The position numbers and the translations under genes are program-made. A stretch of DNA of 47,363 nucleotides from Clostridia bacterium (lineage in GTDB: Bacteria > Bacillota > Clostridia > Oscillospirales > Acutalibacteraceae), in NCBI GenBank assembly GCA_017430965.1, contig JAFRLX010000116.1:1-47363 (forward strand), in the 5' to 3' direction. Shown in pieces: positions 40,719 through 47,363 of the stretch (its first letter is position 1; every line of letters starts with the position of its first letter). The notes beneath the pieces were generated by a model. That model was not told where the DNA came from and ran no database searches. It saw only the letters and a list, made by a program, of their open reading frames with translations.

Positions 40719-41903
40719 ATGAAAGAATTTGAATTAAAGTACGGCTGCAATCCGAACCAAAAGCCGGCGAAAATCTATATGGAAAACGGCGCAGAATTGC
40801 CGCTGCAAATCTTATCGGGCAGACCGGGCTACATCAATTTTTTAGATGCGTTTAACGCCTGGCAGTTGGTCAAAGAAATTAAAGAGGAAACGGGACTGCC
40901 CGCGGCAACCTCCTTTAAGCATGTCAGCCCGACCTCGGCGGCAGTGGGCACACCTCTGCCCGAGAGCTTGAAAAAAGCCTGCTTTGTCGATGACATTGAG
41001 GGCTTGGACAATTCGCCGCTTGCCTGCGCCTATGCCAGAGCCAGAGGCACGGACAGAATGAGCTCCTTCGGCGACTTCATAGCGCTCAGCGACTGCTGCG
41101 ATGTGACAACCGCAACGCTCATTAAGCGCGAGGTTTCCGATGGCATTATTGCCCCCGCCTATGAACCGGAGGCGCTCGCAATTTTAAAGAGCAAGAGAAA
41201 GGGCAATTACAACATCATTCAGATTGACCCCGACTATGTACCTGCCAAGCAGGAAAAGAAGCAGGTATTCGGCATCACTTTTGAGCAGGGCAGAAACGAT
41301 TACAGAGCGCACAGCGCGGACTTTACGCATATTGTCACAAAGAACAAGGACATTCCGGATGCGGCAAAGCGCGACCTCGCGATTGCCCTCATTACCCTCA
41401 AATACACCCAGTCCAACTCCGTGTGCTATGTCAAAGACGGGCAGGCAATCGGTGTCGGCGCCGGGCAGCAGTCGCGCATTCACTGCACCAGGCTTGCAGG
41501 CTCCAAGGCGGATTTCTGGCACCTGCGCCAGCACGAAAAAGTGCTCGGGCTTCCCTTTAAAGCCGACATCGGCAGACCGGAGAAAGACAACGCCATCGAC
41601 TGCTACCTCGGTGAAACGCCGGAGGATGTGCTTGCAGACGGCAACTGGGAACAATTCTTTACTGTAAAGCCTGAACCCTTTACAAAAGAGGAACAGCGCG
41701 CGTATTTGGACACATTGAGCGGTGTGTGCCTGGGTTCGGATGCTTTCTTCCCCTTCGGCGACAATATTGAGAGAGCGCGGCGCAGCGGTGTCAGCTACAT
41801 TGCGCAGCCCGGCGGCTCCATTCGCGATGACAATGTCATTGCCGCCTGCGACAAGTACGGCATGGCGATGGTGTTCACCGGCATGCGTTTATTCCACCAT
41901 TAA
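40719..41903 (+). CDS. purH: Stand-alone AICAR transformylase (C-terminal half of PurH)
   Basis: 394 residues. The start [19 protein letters not shown], the catalytic Lys-His in ATSFKHVSP, and [13 protein letters not shown] and PGGSIRDD are those of the AICARFT domain. The N-terminal IMP cyclohydrolase (MGS-like) domain of bifunctional PurH is absent and not truncated away, because the gene has its own start and ribosome-binding site. It transfers formyl from 10-formyl-THF to AICAR. Confidence 0.93.
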   Translation: MKEFELKYGCNPNQKPAKIYMENGAELPLQILSGRPGYINFLDAFNAWQLVKEIKEETGLPAATSFKHVSPTSAAVGTPLPESLKKACFVDDIEGLDNSPLACAYARARGTDRMSSFGDFIALSDCCDVTTATLIKREVSDGIIAPAYEPEALAILKSKRKGNYNIIQIDPDYVPAKQEKKQVFGITFEQGRNDYRAHSADFTHIVTKNKDIPDAAKRDLAIALITLKYTQSNSVCYVKDGQAIGVGAGQQSRIHCTRLAGSKADFWHLRQHEKVLGLPFKADIGRPEKDNAIDCYLGETPEDVLADGNWEQFFTVKPEPFTKEEQRAYLDTLSGVCLGSDAFFPFGDNIERARRSGVSYIAQPGGSIRDDNVIAACDKYGMAMVFTGMRLFHH

Positions 41904-41933
41904 TATAAAAGGGTAAAAAAGCAAAAGCCCTTA

Positions 41934-42046
41934 TTGGTTTTAGAGGCCTCTTTGCGTAGATACTGCAGAAAGTTCGCAAAGGAATACACAAAGTATGCCG
42001 TTTGCTCCTTTCTTTGTCTGAACACAAATATGCTCTCTAAAACCGA
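41934..42046. other. Branched inverted-repeat element between purH and purD
   Basis: GGTTTTAGAG (41936-41945) pairs perfectly with CTCTAAAACC (42035-42044), and two further outer pairs are possible. Inside lie three hairpins: CTTTGCG/CGCAAAG (41950-41956/41975-41981), GAATAC/GTATGC with one mismatch (41982-41987/41993-41998) and TTTGT/ACAAA (42013-42017/42024-42028). This multi-branched plan suggests a folded RNA or a small non-coding mobile repeat. A 62-codon minus-strand frame across it is not believed to be a gene. Confidence 0.45.
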
Positions 42047-42086
42047 GTTTATGTAAAAAAGATAAGTGGTTGAAGAACGTGGAAAC

Positions 42087-42165
42087 AATCAGCGCTTTCA
42101 CCTTTTAACCCTAAAAAAAGAATTTCTTTAAAAATCAGCGCTTGTAAAGGCAATAAACTTTACAA
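42087..42165 (+). repeat. 11-bp direct repeat and hairpin in front of purD
   Basis: AATCAGCGCTT occurs at 42087-42097 and 42133-42143. The second copy runs into the hairpin TTGTAAAG (42142-42149)/CTTTACAA (42158-42165). The purD ribosome-binding site follows. Confidence 0.5.
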
Positions 42166-42181
42166 CAGCTGTGGAGGCTTT

Positions 42182-43453
42182 ATGAAGATTATGGTCATTG
42201 GAGGCGGCGGCAGAGAGCACGCCGTTATCCGAAAAATAGCAGAAAATAAAAACGTAGAAACCATCTTCGCCTTGCCCGGCAACGCCGGCATGCGTGAACT
42301 TGCGCAGTGCGTGGACATCGCGGCGACAGATATTGAAGCGATAGTCGCCTGGGCGAAAGAACACCCGATTGATTTTGCGGTCGTCACACCCGATGACCCG
42401 CTCGCGCTCGGCTGTGTGGATGCACTTGAAAACATCGGCATTCCCTGCTTCGGTCCGACCGCCGCGGCGGCACAGATTGAAGCGAGCAAGGTCTTTGCCA
42501 AAGATTTGATGCAAAAGTACGGCATCCCGACTGCCGCCTACGCGGTGTTTGAGGAGTTGCCCGCAGCGCTCGATTACGTGCGCACGGCGCCGTATCCGCT
42601 GGTCATTAAGGCAGACGGTTTGGCGCTGGGCAAGGGTGTGAGCATTGTTAGCGATGCCGCGGCAGCCGAGGAAGCGCTGCGCGCGGCGATGGAAGAAAAG
42701 GTTTTCGGCAACAGCGGCAGCCGCGTGGTCATTGAAGAGTACTTGGAAGGCCCCGAAGTGAGCGTTTTAAGTTTCACCGACGGCGAGACAATAGTGCCGA
42801 TGGTTTCTTCGATGGACCACAAGCGTGCGTATGATGGTGACGAAGGCCCCAACACCGGCGGCATGGGTACGATTGCCCCGAACCCTTACTATACCGCAGA
42901 AATTGCCGCACAGTGCATGGAAGAAATTTTCCTGCCGACCATTCAAGCGATGCAAAAAGAGGGCAGACCCTTCCAAGGCTGCCTGTATTTCGGCTTGATG
43001 TTAACCAAGGACGGTCCCAAGGTTATTGAATACAACTGCCGTTTCGGCGACCCCGAAACGCAGGTGGTGCTGCCGCTGCTCGAAAGCGATTTGCTTGAAA
43101 TTATGATGGCAGTCAGAAACAAAACACTCGCCGAGGCGGATGTGCGCTTCTCTCAAAAGAGCGCGTGCTGCGTGGTTAAAGCAAGTAAAGGTTACCCGCG
43201 CGCCTATGAAAAAGGCTTTGCCATTACCTGCGGGGAGCTGCCCCAAAACAGCTTTGTCTTTTATGCCGGTGCGAAACTCGACAGCGCAGGCAACCTGGTC
43301 ACCGCCGGCGGCAGAGTGCTCGGAGTGACAGCCGTTGCCGCCGATTTAAAGAGCGCGGTTGAGCTTGCCTATCAGGCGGCAGAGCAGGTGCATTTTGACA
43401 ATGAGACAAAGCGCAACGACATCGGGCAAAGAGCCCTGAAAATTCTCGGCTAA
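42182..43453 (+). CDS. purD: Phosphoribosylamine-glycine ligase (GAR synthetase)
   Basis: 423 residues. MKIMVIGGGGREHAVIRKIA, the ATP-grasp core LVIKADGLALGKGVSIV, SMDHKRAYDGDEGPNTGGMG and VIEYNCRFGDPETQ are diagnostic. It joins glycine to phosphoribosylamine. GTGGAGG precedes the ATG by six bases. Confidence 0.96.
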   Translation: MKIMVIGGGGREHAVIRKIAENKNVETIFALPGNAGMRELAQCVDIAATDIEAIVAWAKEHPIDFAVVTPDDPLALGCVDALENIGIPCFGPTAAAAQIEASKVFAKDLMQKYGIPTAAYAVFEELPAALDYVRTAPYPLVIKADGLALGKGVSIVSDAAAAEEALRAAMEEKVFGNSGSRVVIEEYLEGPEVSVLSFTDGETIVPMVSSMDHKRAYDGDEGPNTGGMGTIAPNPYYTAEIAAQCMEEIFLPTIQAMQKEGRPFQGCLYFGLMLTKDGPKVIEYNCRFGDPETQVVLPLLESDLLEIMMAVRNKTLAEADVRFSQKSACCVVKASKGYPRAYEKGFAITCGELPQNSFVFYAGAKLDSAGNLVTAGGRVLGVTAVAADLKSAVELAYQAAEQVHFDNETKRNDIGQRALKILG

Positions 43454-43465
43454 ACGGAGAAGAGT

Positions 43466-46400
43466 ATGGTTTACAGAGTTTATGTAGAAAAGAAAGAAGC
43501 GCACCGCGGTGAAGCGGCGCTGCTTTTAAAGGATTTACAGAATGTGCTGGGCATTCGCGGTTTGCGCAGTCTGCGCCTTGTCAACCGCTACGATGTGGAG
43601 CATATTGATAAGGAACTGTTTGAAACGGCGGTCAAAAATGTGTTTTCCGAACCGCAGCTTGACGATGTGTATGAGGCGCTTGACCCTAAGCAGTGCGATG
43701 CGGCGTTTGTCAGCGAGTATCTGCCCGGGCAGTTTGACCAGCGCGCGGATTCCGCGGCGCAGTGCATTGAGCTTATTTCCTGCAAGCCGCGCCCGACAGT
43801 GCGCTCGGCGAAGGTGTATTTGCTCTATGGGGAATTGAGCGAAGAAGATGTGCAGGCAATCAAGCACTACCTCATCAACCCGGTTGAGAGCCGCGAAGCG
43901 GTGTGGGAGACTTACGAGACCTTAGAGCAGCCGGCAGACATTCCGGAGGCGGTGGAAACGCTCACCGGCTTTACCGCGCTCGATGATGAGGCACTGGTTG
44001 CCCTTATCGGGCAATACGGTTTTGCGATGGATGAGGGCGATATCCGCTTTTGCAGGGAGTACTTCCGCAGCGAGCAGCGCGACCCGACCATTACAGAGCT
44101 GCGCATGATTGACACCTATTGGTCGGACCACTGCCGCCACACCACCTTTTTAACGACGATTGACAGCGTGCGTTTTGCAGATGCCGATTTGCAAAGCGCT
44201 TATGAAGACTACCTTGCCGCGCGCAAAGAGCTCGGCAGGGAAAAGCCGATGAACTTAATGGATATCGGCACCATCGGCGCCAAACTCCTTAAACAGCGCG
44301 GGTTGCTGCAAAAGCTCGACGAGAGCGAGGAAATCAACGCCTGCACGGTGAAAATGGAAGTTGATGTCGAGGGAGAGCCGCAGGAGTGGCTGCTGCTGTT
44401 TAAAAACGAAACCCACAACCACCCGACCGAGATTGAACCCTTCGGCGGTGCGGCGACCTGTATCGGCGGCGCGATTCGCGACCCGCTTTCGGGCAGAGCC
44501 TATGTCTATGGCGCGATGCGCGTGACCGGTGCGGCAGACCCGACAGCACCGTTTAGTGAAACGATTGCGGGCAAGCTGCCCCAAAGAAAGATTGTGACAA
44601 CCGCGGCGCAGGGCTATTCTTCCTACGGCAACCAAATCGGTTTGGCAACCGGGCAGGTGGATGAAATTTACCACCCCGCTTATGTGGCGAAGCGCCTGGA
44701 AATCGGCGCGGTGGTCGGTGCGGTGCCCGCAGAGAATGTGCGCCGCGAAGTGCCGGCACCCGGTGATGTGGTGATACTGCTCGGCGGCAGAACCGGCAGA
44801 GACGGCTGCGGCGGTGCAACCGGTTCTTCCAAAAAGCACAGCTTAACCTCGCTGGAGACCTGCGGGGCAGAGGTGCAAAAGGGTAACGCACCCGAAGAGA
44901 GAAAACTGCAAAGGCTGTTCCGCAACAAGGAAGCCTCGCTGCTCATTAAGCGCTGCAACGACTTCGGCGCGGGCGGTGTTTCGGTCGCGATTGGCGAATT
45001 GGCGGACGGCTTGGAAATTGATTTAAACAAAGTACCCAAAAAATATGAGGGGCTTGACGGCACCGAGCTTGCCATCAGTGAAAGCCAGGAGAGAATGGCA
45101 GTGGTGGTTGAAGCCAAGGATGCCGCGCGCTTCAAGGCGCTCGCAGAAGAGGAGAACCTCGAAGCGACCACGGTCGCTGTGGTGAGCGAAGCGCCCCGCT
45201 TAGTGATGAACTGGAACGGTAAGGCGATAGTCGATGTCAGTCGCGACTTCTTAAATTCCAACGGTGCACCCAAGCACATTGACATTGAAACCCCTGCAGC
45301 ACAGCCTGTACAAAAAGAGATTCCTGCCGATTTTAAAGCGGGCATGCAGGCGTTGGCGGGTGATTTAAACATCTGCTCCAAGCGCGGGCTTTCCGAGCGC
45401 TTTGACTCGACCATCGGCGCGCGCACGGTGCTCATGCCCTTCGGCGGCAAGTACCAGCAAACGCCCGAGCAGGCAATGGTGCAAACCGTTATCGGCGGTG
45501 AAAAGGCGAGCAACACCTGCTCGCTGATGGCGTGGGGCTATAACCCGGAGATTATGGAGAAAGACCCCTACCGCGGTGCCTATCTGGCAGTTGTCGAGAG
45601 CCTTTGTAAACTGGTGGCGGTCGGCGGCGATACGGCTGATGCGTATTTGACCTTCCAAGAGTATTTCCCTTCGCCCGGCAAAGACCCGAAACGCTGGGGA
45701 CAGCCCTTGGCGGCGCTGCTCGGCGCGCTCAAAGCGCAGACCGATTTCGGCGTGGCAGCCATCGGCGGTAAGGATTCAATGAGCGGCACTTTTGAAGATA
45801 TTGATGTGCCGCCCACCCTCGTTTCCTTCGCGGTGACCACACAAGATAAGTCTGAGATTGTCTCTGCCGCTTTCAAAGAGGCGGGCAGTCACTTAACGCT
45901 GATTGCACCGCAGTATAACGGCATTGTGCCGCAGGCAGAGAGCCTGAAAGCAGTATTTAAAACGATAAAAGAACTCGGCAGGCAAAAGAAGCTGCGCGCT
46001 GTCTACGCTTTAGGCAGGGGCGGCATTGCCGAAGCGCTGCTTAAGCAAAGCCTCGGCAACCGCATCGGTGTGAGCCTTGCGGACAGTTTGCTTTTAGAAC
46101 AGCTCTTTGATTACGGCTACGGTGCGTTCCTCGTTGAGAGCGAGAGCGCTTTGGACTGCGGCACGCCTGTCGGTACCACGACTGCTGATTTTGCGCTCAA
46201 ATACAAAGGTCAAGCGCTTGATTTGAACACTTTGCAGGCAGTGTATGAAAACAAGTTAGAGAGCGTTTATGCCTGCAACATTCCCACCGAAAACACACAC
46301 ATAGAAGTGCCGGCTTTCAGCGCTGCTTCTTACCCGCAGCCGCGCTTCCATACCGCAAAACCCAAGGTGCTCATTCCGGTGTTCCCGGGCACAAACTGCG

Positions 46401-47155
46401 AGTTTGATTCGCGCCAGGCAGTTGAGCGCGCGGGAGCCCAAGCGGAGATTATGGTCATCAACAACCTCTCGGCAGCCGGTGTTGCGCAAAGCGTGCAGCG
46501 TTTCGCAGAGGGGTTGGCAGAGAGCCAAATCCTCTTTATTCCCGGCGGCTTTTCGGGCGGTGATGAGCCCGAAGGCTCCGGCAAGTTTATTACGGCGTTT
46601 TTGAAAAACCCCGCCATTTTCGAGCAAATTGAAAACTTACTCGAAAACCGCGATGGTTTGATTTTGGGCATTTGCAACGGCTTCCAGGCGCTCATTAAGT
46701 TAGGGTTGGTGCCTTTCGGAAAGATTGTGCAAACCGATGCCGCCTGCCCGACACTGAGCTTTAACGACATCGGGCGCCACCAGTCGCGCATTGTGCATAC
46801 CGCAGTTGCTTCCAACAAGTCGCCGTGGCTGATGGCAACCAAGCCCGGCGAAGTGTACAGCGTGCCGATTTCCCACGGCGAAGGCAAGTTTATCTGCTCG
46901 CCCGAGCTCTACGCGCGCCTGGCGGCAAACGGGCAAATTGCGACCCAATATGCCGATGCCGGCGGTAAGCCGACCATGGACATTCGCTTTAACCCCAATG
47001 GCTCTTACTGCGCGGTAGAGGGCATTACCTCGCCCGATGGCAGAGTTTTCGGCAAAATGGGGCACAGCGAGCGCTATCACCCCGGGCTTTACCAAAATGT
47101 GCCGGGCGATTACGATATGAAGCTGTTTGAAAGTGCGGTCAAGTATTACAAATAA
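43466..47155 (+). CDS. purL: Phosphoribosylformylglycinamidine synthase, large single-chain type
   Basis: 1229 residues. The N-terminal PurS-like domain (about 1-150) and FGAM synthetase core (TYWSDHCRHTTFLTTI, KNETHNHPTEIEPFGGAATC, GGKDSMSGTF) are followed by a class I glutaminase domain with PVFPGTNCEFDS and catalytic C1070 in LGICNGFQ, and the histidine/glutamate in SHGEGKF. It makes FGAM from FGAR, ATP and glutamine. This is the fused form, so separate purS and purQ genes are not expected. Last gene of the operon in view. AACGGAGAAGAGT precedes the ATG. Confidence 0.96.
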   Translation: MVYRVYVEKKEAHRGEAALLLKDLQNVLGIRGLRSLRLVNRYDVEHIDKELFETAVKNVFSEPQLDDVYEALDPKQCDAAFVSEYLPGQFDQRADSAAQCIELISCKPRPTVRSAKVYLLYGELSEEDVQAIKHYLINPVESREAVWETYETLEQPADIPEAVETLTGFTALDDEALVALIGQYGFAMDEGDIRFCREYFRSEQRDPTITELRMIDTYWSDHCRHTTFLTTIDSVRFADADLQSAYEDYLAARKELGREKPMNLMDIGTIGAKLLKQRGLLQKLDESEEINACTVKMEVDVEGEPQEWLLLFKNETHNHPTEIEPFGGAATCIGGAIRDPLSGRAYVYGAMRVTGAADPTAPFSETIAGKLPQRKIVTTAAQGYSSYGNQIGLATGQVDEIYHPAYVAKRLEIGAVVGAVPAENVRREVPAPGDVVILLGGRTGRDGCGGATGSSKKHSLTSLETCGAEVQKGNAPEERKLQRLFRNKEASLLIKRCNDFGAGGVSVAIGELADGLEIDLNKVPKKYEGLDGTELAISESQERMAVVVEAKDAARFKALAEEENLEATTVAVVSEAPRLVMNWNGKAIVDVSRDFLNSNGAPKHIDIETPAAQPVQKEIPADFKAGMQALAGDLNICSKRGLSERFDSTIGARTVLMPFGGKYQQTPEQAMVQTVIGGEKASNTCSLMAWGYNPEIMEKDPYRGAYLAVVESLCKLVAVGGDTADAYLTFQEYFPSPGKDPKRWGQPLAALLGALKAQTDFGVAAIGGKDSMSGTFEDIDVPPTLVSFAVTTQDKSEIVSAAFKEAGSHLTLIAPQYNGIVPQAESLKAVFKTIKELGRQKKLRAVYALGRGGIAEALLKQSLGNRIGVSLADSLLLEQLFDYGYGAFLVESESALDCGTPVGTTTADFALKYKGQALDLNTLQAVYENKLESVYACNIPTENTHIEVPAFSAASYPQPRFHTAKPKVLIPVFPGTNCEFDSRQAVERAGAQAEIMVINNLSAAGVAQSVQRFAEGLAESQILFIPGGFSGGDEPEGSGKFITAFLKNPAIFEQIENLLENRDGLILGICNGFQALIKLGLVPFGKIVQTDAACPTLSFNDIGRHQSRIVHTAVASNKSPWLMATKPGEVYSVPISHGEGKFICSPELYARLAANGQIATQYADAGGKPTMDIRFNPNGSYCAVEGITSPDGRVFGKMGHSERYHPGLYQNVPGDYDMKLFESAVKYYK

Positions 47156-47163
47156 GGATTTGT

Positions 47164-47184
47164 AATGAAAAGTGAATAATGAAT
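47164..47184. repeat. Heptamer repeats after purL
   Basis: AATGAAA, AGTGAAT, AATGAAT. A further AGTGAAT appears at 47354-47360, after the 84-bp repeats, so the heptamers bracket them. Confidence 0.65.
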
Positions 47185-47193
47185 AAGAGCCCG

Positions 47194-47354
47194 ACCAACT
47201 AACCAAATCAAAGATTTGGAGTTGGTTCCCGGAACCTTGGCGTTCGCAGCACCTTGCGCTGCTCGGCTAAAAACCCGTCCAACTAACCAAATCAAAGATT
47301 TGGAGTTGGTGCCCGGAACCTTGGCGTTCGCAACACTATGTGTTGCTCGGCTAA
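47194..47354. repeat. Two tandem copies of an 84-bp double-hairpin element
   Basis: Copy 1 runs from about 47194 to 47270 and copy 2 from about 47278 to 47354. Each has a long hairpin (CCAACT-AA-CCAAATC-AAA-GATTTGG-AGTTGG), the shared CCCGGAACCTTGGCGTTCG, a second hairpin and CTCGGCTAA. The second hairpin differs between copies (GCAGCAC-CTT-GCGCTGC versus GCAACAC-TAT-GTGTTGC) with paired changes. No gene and no clear terminator T-run. More copies may follow outside the window. Confidence 0.85.
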
Positions 47355-47363
47355 GTGAATAAT

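Noticed and set aside
42030-42050. GTTTTAGAG-like start on the minus strand, as in type II CRISPR repeats
   Set aside because: It occurs only once as an inverted pair, with no repeat-spacer array, no cas genes and no tracrRNA partner.
41900-42088. 62-codon minus-strand frame between purH and purD
   Set aside because: Its codons are explained by the inverted-repeat structure, it lacks a convincing ribosome-binding site, and it lies antisense inside an operon.

Overview
The window looks like a chromosome segment of a low-to-mid GC Firmicute of class Clostridia, probably a gut member of the Oscillospirales/Ruminococcaceae type. The evidence is the Tn4451-like serine recombinase next to a mobilisation module, Clostridia-style Shine-Dalgarno sites and sigma-A promoters, a glycine riboswitch in front of an AGCS symporter, and a purine operon with a stand-alone AICAR transformylase plus a PurO-type IMP cyclohydrolase. 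The genus cannot be fixed from the sequence alone. No tRNA, rRNA or CRISPR array was seen.

Layout. (1) 1-4540: the end of an integrative mobilisable element (MobC-like accessory protein cut by the left edge, relaxase, ParB-like protein, small hypothetical, large serine recombinase), closed by strong hairpins. (2) 4628-5160: a genomic scar in which a HipA/CtkA-like gene and its upstream partner are cut and joined to the 5' end of an IS200/IS605 transposase. (3) 5229-7862: a secreted papain-family (C1) protease. (4) 8013-17828, minus strand: a polysaccharide operon (GT2, polymerase, GT4, pyruvyl-transferase-like protein, hexapeptide acyltransferase, metallophosphoesterase, two Wzz-like proteins, one fused to a degenerate GGDEF domain). 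(5) 18044-24405: the rest of the polysaccharide locus (CDP-glycerol glycerophosphotransferase, flippase, GT4, F420-hydrogenase-beta-like Fe-S protein, initiating sugar transferase). (6) 24465-30658: a cyclic-di-GMP block with two GGDEF proteins, the relic of a third, and a PAS-GGDEF-EAL protein. (7) 30763-34935: glycine riboswitch plus alanine/glycine symporter, a VanY-like carboxypeptidase, a hairpin-rich gap and a lipoprotein esterase. (8) 35139-47155: a purine operon purE-purC-purF-like-purM-purN-IMP cyclohydrolase-AICAR transformylase-purD-purL, preceded by an unidentified structured leader with an intrinsic terminator. (9) 47164-end: two copies of an 84-bp hairpin repeat.

How the genes work together. 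The sugar transferase would load the first sugar on the lipid carrier; GT2, GT4 and CDP-glycerol transferases extend and decorate the unit; the flippase exports it; the polymerase and Wzz-like proteins set chain length. The neighbouring c-di-GMP enzymes could tune this surface polymer, but that link is an inference from position and from the GGDEF-like tail on one Wzz protein. The purine genes cover most of PRPP-to-IMP synthesis; purK and purB are absent from the window.

The least expected signals are: (a) composite intergenic elements of imperfect 7-bp tandem repeats next to hairpins or hairpin arrays, at several places; (b) a purine-operon leader whose closing stem and terminator are mutually exclusive; (c) a PurF homologue with no N-terminal glutaminase cysteine; (d) a branched structured element between purH and purD; (e) the HipA/IS200 scar.
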